A stretch of 48,463 nucleotides of DNA from Saprospiraceae bacterium UBA3362 (GCA_002360455.1 DEQQ01000080.1:1-48463); one strand, 5' to 3'. Positions 1 through 7,993 are shown, counted from the first letter of the stretch. The notes: a model not told the origin generated them from the letters alone. Made by a program: numbers and translations.

Positions 1-235
1 GTTTATAGGGGGTCAGTGCAGTATCTCTAGATAATAATTCTAAAAAGCCACCTCTTCTATTTACAGCAATAGTGACATTGTTTTGAAGACAATCACTTAG
101 AAATCCAAAAACATCAAAAAATGAAGATTTCCCAGATCCATTAGGTCCTAAAAATACTGCCATTTTGGGAATTCCTTTGATTGTAGTTTTCTTAAATACT
201 TTAAAATTTTCTATAGTTATACTTTCTATTTTCAT
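1..235 (-). CDS. AAA family ATPase, N-terminal fragment (cut by window start)
   Basis: Only the first 78 codons are inside the window; the gene runs off the left edge. The protein starts MKIESITIENFKVFKK and reaches a clear Walker A motif, GPNGSGKSS, at about residues 30-38, followed by a RGGFLELLSR stretch. This layout (short beta strand, ENFKxF, P-loop, RGGF) is that of SMC/RecF-like AAA_15/AAA_21 ATPases, which are often parts of defence or overcoming-lysogeny type systems. The partner and the rest of the ATPase cannot be seen, so no function is assigned. The start is the ATG at 235; no good promoter is visible upstream. Confidence 0.75.
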   Translation of the reverse strand, partial: MKIESITIENFKVFKKTTIKGIPKMAVFLGPNGSGKSSFFDVFGFLSDCLQNNVTIAVNRRGGFLELLSRDTALTPYK

Positions 236-343
236 ATAATATTCGAGAATTCTATTTATTCATATTTATTAAAAATATAATTAATGTGTGATTAATTAAT
301 TTCATCGCAAATTTAACATTAATTTTTAAATTCCTCTCCACAC

Positions 344-459
344 CCGCCAGGAACATGGAAGGCCTCGTCTGCAAGACGAGGGTCTCATCATGCAAAGCAG
401 GATGAGACGGAGTGAAACGAACCCTGGAATACTCCGACCCTGCAAGGCAGGGTGGCGGC
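344..459 (-). repeat. Structured palindromic element, copy E (REP-like family)
   Basis: About 116 bp bounded by CCGCCA (344-349) and TGGCGG (453-458). Inside are three hairpins: CCTCGTC/GACGAGG at 363-381, GTCTCATC/GATGAGAC at 382-408, and CCCTGC/GCAGGG at 438-452. Read on the minus strand it follows the same order as the copies at 3433, 6693 and 38849: a hairpin, then GTCGGAGT.TTCCA, then TCG...CTC, then a TGCTTTGCA loop, then another hairpin. The stem sequences differ while pairing is kept. It lies just beyond the end of the formate dehydrogenase gene. The 236-343 and 460-576 flanks contain only AT-rich and GAAAGTT-like low-complexity sequence. Confidence 0.75.
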
Positions 460-576
460 ATGAAAAAAAGTTTGAAAGTTGAAAAGTCCGCAAGTAAAAA
501 GTTTAAAGTAAAAATGCGACTAAGAATCAGAAGCAAATCTCACAACTAACTGCTTTCAACTTTCCTGCTCTCAACT

Positions 577-3315
577 TTACACTTTCCTAATCCTCACACA
601 GACCACTTTATACTCCGGACATTTGGCAATAGAATCATGTATGGAAGAGGTGACGATGTTTACATACAGCTCAGGGAAATGGAAAGTCGTACTAAGTACG
701 CCTTGTTTGACTTCGTCGGTGAGGTGTGCGTGTACAGAAATTTTGCCACGTGCAGACTCTATTTCTACCTTATCATGTTCTGAAATGTGATGTTTGGCGG
801 CATCTTTAGGATGGATAAGAAGCAGGTCTTCCGTAATAATCTCGGCATTGCCTGTGCGACGTGTCATCGTGCCCGCATTGTAATGCTCCAAAACGCGATT
901 TGTGGTGAGAATAAACGGGAATTCTTCTGCATATTCTAATATCTCCGGGGTCTCTACATATTCGCGGAAAACGAACTGACCTTTGCCTCGTTTGAATTCT
1001 GACTGATGGAGGATCTGTGTGTCTGTACCATCTGCCGCAACAGGCCATTGTTTGCCCGTGGTGCCGAGATTTTCCCAGGTCACGCCGGCGAAGAATGGCA
1101 CTATTTTGCTTACTTCTTCAAGTACCGATTTTGCTGTATAATCGGCCTGTTTGTATCCCATGCGATTCATGATGTCCACTACTATCTGTCCATCTGCCTT
1201 GGCTTCGCCGATAGGCTCAACGATTTTTTGAACTTTTTGGATTCGGCGTTCTCCATTAGTAAAAGTTCCTTCTTTTTCTAAGAAGGAGGCACCGGGAAGA
1301 ACGACATGCGCCATCTTGCTGGTTTCTGTCTCAAAAATCTCTTGTACGATGAGCAGATCCAACGAGCTTAGAGCTTGTTTTACATGATTGGTATTGGGGT
1401 CGGATTGGACCATATCTTCTCCGATGACATACATCGCTTTGAGCTGCCCATTGATTGCAGCCTGATACATATCCGGAATTTTCATTCCGGCTTCCGAAGG
1501 GACTTCTACTCCATAAAATCGAGAATACTGTTGCTGAATTTCGGGATTGGTATGATCGAGATAACCGGCACCCTGATAAGGTTGTACGCCCATGTCGGCC
1601 ATGCCTTGTACATTGTTTTGGCCACGGAGAGGATTCACTCCACATCCCCGTTTGCCAATATTTCCTGTAAGCATGGCGAGGTCTGCAATGAGCATTACGG
1701 TGTAAGTTCCTTGATAGTGTTCTGTAACTCCCAATCCATGAAAACTCATCGCGGACTTTGCGGTAGCATAAGCTATAGCCGCGGAGCGCGCTTGCTCGCG
1801 AGGAACTCCACTCACAGACTCCAGCTCATCGATATTAAGCGACAGAATATTGGCTACAAAATCATCGAATCCCTCTGTTCTGGATAGAATAAATTCTTTA
1901 TTGTACAGATGCTCGGAGACAATGTAATAGATCATCATATTGAGAACTGCGACATTGGTTCCCGGCCTGAGCTGCAGATGGTGGGTGGCATATTTTGCGA
2001 TCTCAGTACGACGCGGATCAATGACAATGGTTGTTTTGCCTTTCATGGCAAACTGCCTAAGCTTGGCTCCCGTCACCGGATGTCCTTCTGTAGGGTTGGC
2101 CCCGATGACCATTATGGCCTCTGTAAATTTAATGTCTTCAATACTGTTGGTTGCCGCTCCGGTTCCGAAAGTCCTCTGCATCCCGAGAGCTGTAGGGGAG
2201 TGACACACACGCGCACAGCCGTCAATATTGTTTGTCCCTATGACCGCACGGATGAATTTTTGCATGAGATAATTTTCTTCATTGGTACATCTTGCGGAGG
2301 AGATGCCGGCTATTGCATTGGGTCCATGTTTAGCTTTGATGTCGGTGAGGCGAGAGGCAATATAATCGTAAGTTTCTTCCCAGGATTTGCGTTCCAACAC
2401 TCCATCTTTATTGCGGATCATAGGATAGCGCAAACGCTCAGGATGATTATAGAATCGGAAAGCATATCGCCCCTTGAGGCAGGTGTGTCCTTGATTGACA
2501 GCTGCACTATAGGGAGCTTGGATGCTTAGAATTTCTCCACTTTTTACACTGACTTCCAGATTGCAACCCACACCACAATAGGTGCAGACGGTTTGGATTT
2601 TTTCTTGACCCACCAGCGATTTACTTTGAAACACGTCCGATATAGCGGAGGTGGGGCAGGCTTGAGCGCATGCACCACAACTTACACAGTCAGAATCCAT
2701 GAAGTTCTGATTACTGCCTTTGATGATCTGACTGTCGAATCCTCTGCCCATCACACTAAGCACCAGTTGACCTTGAACCTCATCGCATGCGCGCACACAG
2801 CGATAGCACATGATGCATTTGGAGAGGTCGGAAGTCATGTAAGGATGGCTGTTGTCTTTCTGTCTGTCCAGATGATTTTTTCCCTCTGGATAACGCACCT
2901 TGCGGATACCGACTCTTGCGGCCACATCTTGGAGCTCGCAGTTTCCGTTCACTTCGCAGGTGAGGCAGTCCAAAGGATGGTCCGTGAGCACAAGTTCCAT
3001 GATATTCTTGCGCAAGGATTGGATGGAGGGGGATTCCGTCTGAATGATCATTCCTTCTTCTACGGGAGTATGGCACGAAGCCACCGTGCGAGATCCCGGA
3101 ACTCCGGGTCTGGATACTTCCACACTGCACACTCTACAAGCTCCAAAGGCCTCAAGATTGGGAGCATCACAGAGGGTAGGAATGGTATGAGCATCGATAT
3201 GGCGCTTGACGAATGCCAGAATAGTTTCTCCGGGTTGGATTGCATAAGATTTGCCGTTTATGCTGGCCTCTTTGAGCTTGGTAGAAAGATCAGGAATTAG
3301 ATAAGCAGTCTTCAT
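577..3315 (-). CDS. fdhA: Formate dehydrogenase alpha subunit (molybdopterin, NuoG-like N-terminus)
   Basis: A 912-residue molybdopterin oxidoreductase expected to oxidise formate to CO2. Domain order: plant-type 2Fe-2S ferredoxin (Cys49, 60, 63, 81); NuoG-type His/Cys cluster (His113, Cys117, 120, 126); two 4Fe-4S sites (Cys167-177 and Cys210-220); the Mo-site 4Fe-4S motif CTYCGVGC (244-251, Cys279); then the MopB catalytic domain and a C-terminal dinucleotide-binding domain. The motif GCARVCHSPT puts Cys371 where formate dehydrogenases carry the Mo-ligating Cys or Sec, so this is a Cys enzyme. Full length for the family. No beta/NADH-binding subunit, FdhD or cofactor gene is adjacent, so its electron partner is unknown. 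By eye its GC content is about 45%, well above its neighbours, suggesting acquisition by transfer. Confidence 0.93.
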   Translation of the reverse strand: MKTAYLIPDLSTKLKEASINGKSYAIQPGETILAFVKRHIDAHTIPTLCDAPNLEAFGACRVCSVEVSRPGVPGSRTVASCHTPVEEGMIIQTESPSIQSLRKNIMELVLTDHPLDCLTCEVNGNCELQDVAARVGIRKVRYPEGKNHLDRQKDNSHPYMTSDLSKCIMCYRCVRACDEVQGQLVLSVMGRGFDSQIIKGSNQNFMDSDCVSCGACAQACPTSAISDVFQSKSLVGQEKIQTVCTYCGVGCNLEVSVKSGEILSIQAPYSAAVNQGHTCLKGRYAFRFYNHPERLRYPMIRNKDGVLERKSWEETYDYIASRLTDIKAKHGPNAIAGISSARCTNEENYLMQKFIRAVIGTNNIDGCARVCHSPTALGMQRTFGTGAATNSIEDIKFTEAIMVIGANPTEGHPVTGAKLRQFAMKGKTTIVIDPRRTEIAKYATHHLQLRPGTNVAVLNMMIYYIVSEHLYNKEFILSRTEGFDDFVANILSLNIDELESVSGVPREQARSAAIAYATAKSAMSFHGLGVTEHYQGTYTVMLIADLAMLTGNIGKRGCGVNPLRGQNNVQGMADMGVQPYQGAGYLDHTNPEIQQQYSRFYGVEVPSEAGMKIPDMYQAAINGQLKAMYVIGEDMVQSDPNTNHVKQALSSLDLLIVQEIFETETSKMAHVVLPGASFLEKEGTFTNGERRIQKVQKIVEPIGEAKADGQIVVDIMNRMGYKQADYTAKSVLEEVSKIVPFFAGVTWENLGTTGKQWPVAADGTDTQILHQSEFKRGKGQFVFREYVETPEILEYAEEFPFILTTNRVLEHYNAGTMTRRTGNAEIITEDLLLIHPKDAAKHHISEHDKVEIESARGKISVHAHLTDEVKQGVLSTTFHFPELYVNIVTSSIHDSIAKCPEYKVVCVRIRKV

Positions 3316-3367
3316 CAGGCTAAGATATGAAAACTATGAGAAAATGGAAAAAATTGTTTAAAAGTAG

Positions 3368-3402
3368 AGAGTTAGAAAGTTCAAAAGTGCAGAGTTAGAA
3401 AG
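3368..3402. repeat. Short direct repeat AGAGTTAGAAAG
   Basis: The 12-mer AGAGTTAGAAAG occurs at 3368-3379 and again at 3391-3402 in GA-rich sequence upstream of the formate dehydrogenase start. Similar GAAAGTT-type low-complexity sequence lies on the other side of that gene (about 470-575). It fills part of the gap between the dehydrogenase and the palindromic element at 3433. Confidence 0.5.
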
Positions 3403-3432
3403 ACTAAAGACTTTTCACTTTTCGTTTTTTTT

Positions 3433-3540
3433 GGGCCTGTCCCGCTCACTTCGTTCGGGGTCGGTCTCCTCCGTGGTTCGCTTTTCGCTCCGTGCTTTGC
3501 ACCGGCCGCGGAGCGGCCGCACTGCGGAGATCTCAGGCGG
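3433..3540 (+). repeat. Structured palindromic element, copy A (REP-like family)
   Basis: A GC-rich imperfect palindrome in AT-rich surroundings. The outer arms are GGGCCTG (3433) and CAGGC (3534), with GGTCTCC on the left facing GGAGATC on the right. Internal hairpins are CCCG..CGGGG (3441-3460), GTGC-TTT-GCAC (3492-3502) and CGGCCGC-GGA-GCGGCCG (3503-3519). From 3456 to 3541 it matches the copy at 6728-6813 at 83 of 86 positions. It lies directly upstream of the promoter of the T9SS gene that starts at 3612. Confidence 0.85.
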
Positions 3541-3586
3541 AGGATTTCCTGATTATGAAAAATTATTTTTCAAATAGAAAACTAAG

Positions 3587-3594
3587 TATATTTG
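3587..3594 (+). promoter_or_regulatory. Promoter -7 element TATATTTG
   Basis: Exact match to the Bacteroidota TAnnTTTG -7 element, 17 bp before the ATG at 3612. It favours that ATG over the in-frame upstream ATG at 3555, which would lie in front of the transcription start. Confidence 0.6.
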
Positions 3595-3611
3595 TGGATA
3601 AATTTAATGTT

Positions 3612-5591
3612 ATGAAATATATATTGAGCATCAATTTATGTATTTTTTCTTATTTATTTAGTTTTGCTCAGCCACCCATTAGCTGGCAATCTAGTTTTGG
3701 AACTGTTAATCAAATAGGAAATGGGTTTCTTTTTGAAGATAGTACAGGTAATATTTTTTTATTTGGAGAAACACCCAGTAATGAGTTACCATTAAACAGA
3801 CCCGCATCAGGTTCTAAAGATTTTCATCTTGTTGTTTTTGATAAAGACGGCTGCCCATTGTGGCAAAAAGCATATGGAGGAATTAAATCTGAGGAGTTAT
3901 ATTCCGTTTTTCAAACTCAAGATGGTTTTTTATTAATAGGATTTTCCTACTCTCCTGTAAGTTTAGAAAAGACAGCTATAAACTATGGAGATGCTGATAT
4001 ATGGGTTGTAAAAATCGATTTTAAGGGTAAAATCCTATGGGATAAATCATACGGTGGTGCTGGTTCAGAGTGGATGCCTTTTTATAGAGGTAAAATTTTC
4101 GCATCAAGATTAAGCAATAACAGAATTATTATCGGAGGCATGTCAGATTCCTATATTTCAGGTAATAAAACAGAAGATTCTCGAGGAGATAGGGATTATT
4201 GGGTGTTAATTATTGATGAAAAAGGAAATATTATTAGGCAAAAAACAATTGGTGGCGATTTTTATGATGATCTACATGGACTTATTTATCATCAAAATAG
4301 TATATATCTATATGGTCTATCATGGTCTCCAATATCTGATGATAAAACAGTTGGGCCTAAATCAGGAAATTCTGAATCAGGAGTTTGGATTGTTAAGCTT
4401 GACACTACCCTGAAAATTTTAGATCAAATTCAAATTCGAAGACAAAGTACAAATTATATACAATGTTATTCGAAAGACAATCAAACTCTTGCATTTGTAA
4501 TGGACGCTGAATATGGTACACATGAGTTTAAAAAGGATATTGGATATGGGTTTGGAGACTATTGGATTTTGCATTTAGATAATAATTTAAAATACAAATG
4601 GGACAAATCAGTTGGTGGTAAAATGTCTGATTTTATGAGCGGTAACATTCATTTCTTAAATAGTAATTTATTGATAACAGGTTCAAGTGATTCGGAGATT
4701 TCTGGAACCAAGTCTTCACCTATATATGGAAAAACTGATGCATGGCTGGTTAATCTCTCTGATAATGGACAAATTTTATGGCAATACACCTTTGGAGGGG
4801 CTAGTGAAGATTATGGTCTTGATTTTATTTCTACTAGAGATGGCGGATATTTAGGATTATTTTCTAGTTATTCCGGTATATCCGGAAATAAAACCGTTCC
4901 AAAAAATTCAACAGGTTTTGAATACTGGTTAGTCAAGCTCCATTCCACATGTATAAAAAGGCAACTTGTATCTGATACTCTATGTTGGGGAGAGGTTTTA
5001 ACAATTAATGGCAAAACCTATGATAAAAATATTACAAATGGAAAAGAAGTTATCAAATTAAACTCATCCTGTGATAGTGTCATATGCATTAATCTAAAAG
5101 TATTAGATAGTATAACTTGCTATGCTTCATTAAATGTCAACTCTCAACTCAATAACGGAAATATTATTATTGATAGCATAAGAGGAGGATTGTCACCTTA
5201 TAAATACAAATGGAGCAATGGAAACACAAGTAAGGATTTATTTAATACGCCATTTGGAATGTATAAACTTACGATCACTGATGGAAATATGTGTTCCAAT
5301 GAATTTAGTTTTAATTTACAGAATCCAACAATTATTGATGATCACCATGCGAATTCAGGAACTGAAAATGATATTAAAATTACAAGTGATCAGGATTTTA
5401 TTTATATAGATAATATTGTAGAGTACAAAACTATTCAAATGTATTCTATCGATGGCAGAATGGTTTCAAATATCAATCTAAGTGAAAATATATTAGTATT
5501 GGACAAAAAAGACTTCATGAAACAAGTTTATTTTATGAGGTTCATAACTGCCTCAAATCAAATGAGAGTTAGAAAAATTATTATTGATTAA
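3612..5591 (+). CDS. Secreted T9SS cargo with propeller-like repeats and SprB repeat
   Basis: From the ATG at 3612 the protein begins MKYILSINLCIFSYLFSFAQ, a signal peptide. The -7 promoter element 17 bp upstream supports this start over earlier in-frame codons that run into the palindromic element. The first two thirds hold repeated blocks of the form D-x-W-V-V-K-(I/L)-D..G.(I/L)-L-W-(D/Q)-K...GG, at about 50-70 residue spacing, suggesting a beta-propeller or similar fold. A SprB-type repeat follows (GG.SPYKYKWSNG...YKLTITDGNMC). The C-terminus is a T9SS type A sorting domain (YSIDGRMV...VYFMRF...KIIID). Probably cell-surface or released; substrate unknown. It shares a segment bracketed by two palindromic elements with the TIR-like gene. 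Confidence 0.8.
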   Translation: MKYILSINLCIFSYLFSFAQPPISWQSSFGTVNQIGNGFLFEDSTGNIFLFGETPSNELPLNRPASGSKDFHLVVFDKDGCPLWQKAYGGIKSEELYSVFQTQDGFLLIGFSYSPVSLEKTAINYGDADIWVVKIDFKGKILWDKSYGGAGSEWMPFYRGKIFASRLSNNRIIIGGMSDSYISGNKTEDSRGDRDYWVLIIDEKGNIIRQKTIGGDFYDDLHGLIYHQNSIYLYGLSWSPISDDKTVGPKSGNSESGVWIVKLDTTLKILDQIQIRRQSTNYIQCYSKDNQTLAFVMDAEYGTHEFKKDIGYGFGDYWILHLDNNLKYKWDKSVGGKMSDFMSGNIHFLNSNLLITGSSDSEISGTKSSPIYGKTDAWLVNLSDNGQILWQYTFGGASEDYGLDFISTRDGGYLGLFSSYSGISGNKTVPKNSTGFEYWLVKLHSTCIKRQLVSDTLCWGEVLTINGKTYDKNITNGKEVIKLNSSCDSVICINLKVLDSITCYASLNVNSQLNNGNIIIDSIRGGLSPYKYKWSNGNTSKDLFNTPFGMYKLTITDGNMCSNEFSFNLQNPTIIDDHHANSGTENDIKITSDQDFIYIDNIVEYKTIQMYSIDGRMVSNINLSENILVLDKKDFMKQVYFMRFITASNQMRVRKIIID

Positions 5592-5631
5592 GTGCAGCAT
5601 TTATAAATAGTGTGTAACTAATTTTAATAAA

Positions 5632-6672
5632 TTGCAAGCAAATATATTCTACTCCTGGCAAAGCGATCTAGACAAGAAAACTCACAAGTATTTTATTGGG
5701 GATTGCTTAAAGGAAGCCATTAAGAAAAGTAATGTTGTTCCTCATGTTGCTAAATACGGAAGGTATCCTATAAGTTATGAACTTGATATGGCTACTGAAG
5801 GTGAGCGTGGTTCCGTTGATATAGCAGAGGCTATTTTTAGAAAGATTGACAATGCGAGTTTGTTTATACCGGATATATCTTCTGAGACATTGATTGGAGG
5901 GAAACTATTTCCAAATCCAAATGTGATGATAGAAACCGGATATGCTGCAGCAAAGCTAGGCTGGGAAAATGTTATCTTGATTTTTAATGAGGGTAAATAT
6001 TCTACTGCTGATTTACCTTTTGACATTAAATGTCGGAGAGTGGTTCCATATAAACTAATTGCTGGAAAGATAAAAGAATCTGAACAAAATTTGACCTCGA
6101 CTTTATCTGAGATACTTAATACGCAAAAAGAATTTTTGAATCCATTGGAGAATGAGCCGATGTCAAAATTATATGCTTATTTTTGGAACAGAATTTTAGG
6201 CTCAAAGGAAAAATGGAGATGGTACTTTAATAAGATATATGAAATTAATGGCAGAAAATTTGAAGATAAAATCAATAGACAAGAAATTCTTTCTCTTTCA
6301 AATGGCTTGCTTCTAGGAGATGATCCATGTCCACAATATCTTAATAAGTTACCAAAAACATGGCTTGAATATTTCATACAAAACATAGAGGATACTAAAA
6401 ACAACATAAAGGAAATTCTTATTTTCCAAGATAAATTAGATTTCGAGATTATAAGATTACTTGCCAATGCAGAGGTTGAGATGCATAATGCCGGTCGAGT
6501 TGATCACTATTCACTCTCAAGTAATCTTAATACTTTAAATCATCAAGCTCTTATTATATATTATTTTTTAAGAAAAGCCACAGAAAAATATGGGTCAAAA
6601 TATGAAGACCATGCTCAAGAATACCGACGGCAGTACTCTGAATATGTAAAAGATCCCGAATTTTTAGATTAA
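5632..6672 (+). CDS. TIR-like (FYSWQSD family) putative nucleotide-hydrolysing defence protein
   Basis: A 346-residue protein with an N-terminal TIR-like domain. It has FYSWQSD at residues 6-12, a SLFIPDIS strand near 77-84, and NPNVMIETGYA at 95-105, whose Glu101 sits where TIR NADases and related enzymes carry their catalytic Glu. Residues from about 180 onward are a mostly helical region I do not recognise. FYSWQSD proteins are typically found in accessory or defence islands, so an antiviral effector role is inferred from family and context. No ATG precedes the conserved N-terminus: the frame opens after the stop at 5608-5610 and TTG at 5632 is the only usual start codon. It follows the T9SS gene by 40 bp and is flanked at both ends of that pair by palindromic elements. 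Confidence 0.65.
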   Translation: MQANIFYSWQSDLDKKTHKYFIGDCLKEAIKKSNVVPHVAKYGRYPISYELDMATEGERGSVDIAEAIFRKIDNASLFIPDISSETLIGGKLFPNPNVMIETGYAAAKLGWENVILIFNEGKYSTADLPFDIKCRRVVPYKLIAGKIKESEQNLTSTLSEILNTQKEFLNPLENEPMSKLYAYFWNRILGSKEKWRWYFNKIYEINGRKFEDKINRQEILSLSNGLLLGDDPCPQYLNKLPKTWLEYFIQNIEDTKNNIKEILIFQDKLDFEIIRLLANAEVEMHNAGRVDHYSLSSNLNTLNHQALIIYYFLRKATEKYGSKYEDHAQEYRRQYSEYVKDPEFLD

Positions 6673-6692
6673 TTATACATGTTTGTGTTCAT

Positions 6693-6813
6693 GGGCCTGC
6701 CGCATTCTCTCGTCCAAGAAACAGCATCGGGGTCGGTCTCCTGCGTGGTTCGCTATTCGCTCCGTGCTTTGCACCGGCCGCGGAGCGGCCGCACTGCGGA
6801 GACCTCAGGCGGA
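6693..6813 (+). repeat. Structured palindromic element, copy B (REP-like family)
   Basis: Starts with GGGCCTG (6693) and ends with CAGGCGGA (6806-6813). The core, 6728-6813, matches the copy at 3456-3541 with three substitutions and lies in the same orientation. It contains GTGC-TTT-GCAC and CGGCCGC-GGA-GCGGCCG hairpins and the opposed GGTCTCC/GGAGACC arms. The left part (about 6700-6727) differs from copy A. It lies about 160 bp beyond the stop codon of the RAYT gene, the usual place for the partner repeats of such transposases. Confidence 0.85.
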
Positions 6814-6817
6814 CATC

Positions 6818-6907
6818 AGTAAGGATAGTAAGGATAGTAAGGATAGTAAGGATAGTAAGGACAGTAAGGACAGTAAGGACAGTAAGGACAGTAAGGTCAG
6901 TAAGGTC
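6818..6907. repeat. 9-bp tandem repeat, ten units
   Basis: Ten head-to-tail copies of AGTAAGGNY: four AGTAAGGAT, four AGTAAGGAC, then two AGTAAGGTC. Variants are sorted left to right, as expected from stepwise slippage. The array begins four bases after palindromic element B and runs into the inverted repeat centred at 6913/6914. It gives an artificial Ser-Lys-Asp repeat if translated. Confidence 0.95.
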
Positions 6908-6942
6908 ACAAAATTTTGTGACCTTACTGACCTTGCTGTCCT
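6885..6942. repeat. 58-bp near-perfect palindrome at the end of the tandem array
   Basis: Left arm 6885-6913 and right arm 6914-6942 pair over 29 positions with one mismatch, around a central ACAAAATTTTGT. The left arm consists of the last tandem-repeat units; the right arm holds their reverse complements (GACCTTACT, GACCTTGCT). It ends 31 bp from the RAYT stop codon. It may end RAYT transcription or be a structure tied to the transposase. There is no T-run, so it is not a standard intrinsic terminator. Confidence 0.85.
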
Positions 6943-6973
6943 CTCAGCTCATATAGATAGTCTTACTCATATC

Positions 6974-7495
6974 CTACTTCTTCTCCCACTTTGCAGGATT
7001 GTCTTGTATATATTTTACAATATTGTGATAGGCCATTTCATTGCGTATGATGTGTTCGTAATAATTGCGTTGCCAGATAGGGATGCCAATAGGAAAATCA
7101 TCAGGGTGGTGTTCACGGAACCATTTTGTTACCCCAATTTTGAATCCTCGTATAATAGATCCAATAGATTTGGGAATGATTTTTTGAAATTCATTTCGCC
7201 CTTTCGTTGAATTAGGATTTTCTATTATTTCTAAGATACCATGAACGTGATCAGGCATAATCACAAATGGGTGCAACTGAACATGGGGAAAGTGGATGGG
7301 GATATCTCGCCAACATTGATAAGCAACTTTTCCTGCATCATTCAGTTGCATTACATTATCTGAAATAGTGCCAAACAAACATTGTCTCTCATGACAATTT
7401 ATAGTGACAAAGTACAATCCTTCTTTTGCATAATCATAATCTTGAAATCGGATAGACCGTCTGTGGTGTATTTCAGAATTATATTTGGATGTCAT
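6974..7495 (-). CDS. REP-associated tyrosine transposase (RAYT, Y1/TnpA-REP family)
   Basis: A 173-residue Y1-family single-strand transposase of full family length. The HUH metal site is HVH in MPDHVHGILEI (about residue 89). The catalytic Tyr is in WQRNYYEHIIRNE (about residue 147). The C-terminus ends IVKYIQDNPAKW, as in other RAYTs. RAYTs are single-copy domesticated relatives of IS200/IS605 transposases that act on nearby REP palindromes. Here GC-rich palindromes lie just beyond the 3' end (element B) and elsewhere in the window. The ATG at 7495 is preceded by TACATTTG (7512-7519, minus strand), a good -7 element. No inverted ends of a classical insertion sequence are seen. Confidence 0.9.
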   Translation of the reverse strand: MTSKYNSEIHHRRSIRFQDYDYAKEGLYFVTINCHERQCLFGTISDNVMQLNDAGKVAYQCWRDIPIHFPHVQLHPFVIMPDHVHGILEIIENPNSTKGRNEFQKIIPKSIGSIIRGFKIGVTKWFREHHPDDFPIGIPIWQRNYYEHIIRNEMAYHNIVKYIQDNPAKWEKK

Positions 7496-7511
7496 AGCAA
7501 TGAATTTATAG

Positions 7512-7519
7512 CAAATGTA
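7512..7519 (-). promoter_or_regulatory. Promoter -7 element TACATTTG for RAYT
   Basis: Exact TAnnTTTG match on the minus strand, 16 bp before the RAYT ATG. No convincing -33 TTG is visible. Confidence 0.5.
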
Positions 7520-7852
7520 AAAAATTCTATTTCATCGATGATGTTTAACATGGGAAAATATTACAAAACTTTGAGAACACAAGTACATATTATATCTACA
7601 TCCATTAATATTATTTCCCTACCTTAAACTGGCTTATTCTACAAAAAAAATATAAGAATGAATGAGCTTCAAAAATTAAAAAAACCTTAATATATAAGGC
7701 TTTGTGTAAACCAAATAGAAAGCTTATTGGAAACTTGATAAGCATTTTACATTCAAAAATTTACTAACAGATTTTATAATTATGGTGTATCCGCCCAAGG
7801 CTTTATTATCTTCAATGCAGTTCTTATTGTTGGCTGATAAATTTGCTCAGTA

Positions 7853-7860
7853 TATCTTTG
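7853..7860 (+). promoter_or_regulatory. Promoter: -7 TATCTTTG with TTG at 7830
   Basis: Exact -7 match with a TTG 20 bp upstream, the expected spacing in Bacteroidota. It would give a leader of about 130 nt before the ATG at 7994. Confidence 0.5.
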
Positions 7861-7993
7861 GTTTATATGTTCTTCACTGTATTTTCAATACTATTTTGAA
7901 GTTCGAAAGCGCATTTTGAAAACACGAGAATTAATTTCAAAAAATTTTATTTCGATCAGGCAGCATTTCAAAAAGCAGAAGTGTCATCTCAAT

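Larger units (their letters stand above)
7496..7993. other. Intergenic region between RAYT and T9SS gene
   Basis: About 500 bp of AT-rich sequence holding two divergent promoters. TACATTTG on the minus strand (7512-7519) serves RAYT. TATCTTTG on the plus strand (7853-7860), with TTG at 7830-7832, serves the gene at 7994. A small hairpin, CCTTA..TAAGG at 7685-7699, has a run of T on the minus strand but no gene reads into it. I see no coding sequence here. Confidence 0.5.

Noticed and set aside
252..536. Open frame of 94 codons on the minus strand
   Set aside because: It lies over palindromic element E and low-complexity flanks; the product is a translation of the hairpins with no known domain.
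1909..3300. Long plus-strand frames opposite the formate dehydrogenase gene
   Set aside because: They are antisense shadows of a GC-richer gene with an intact catalytic and Fe-S motif set on the minus strand.
344..6813. Palindromic elements as integron attC sites
   Set aside because: No RYYYAAC/GTTRRRY core pairs and no integrase; stems and spacing do not fit.
6818..6942. 9-bp array as a CRISPR
   Set aside because: Units are contiguous with no spacers and no cas genes are near.
6683..7210. Open frame encoding a Ser-Lys-Asp repeat protein
   Set aside because: It runs through element B, the 9-bp repeat and antisense of the RAYT gene; there is no start context and the repeat is explained as non-coding.
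7685..7699. CCTTA..TAAGG hairpin with T-run on the minus strand
   Set aside because: No minus-strand gene reads into it, and the stem is only a few base pairs and mostly A/T.
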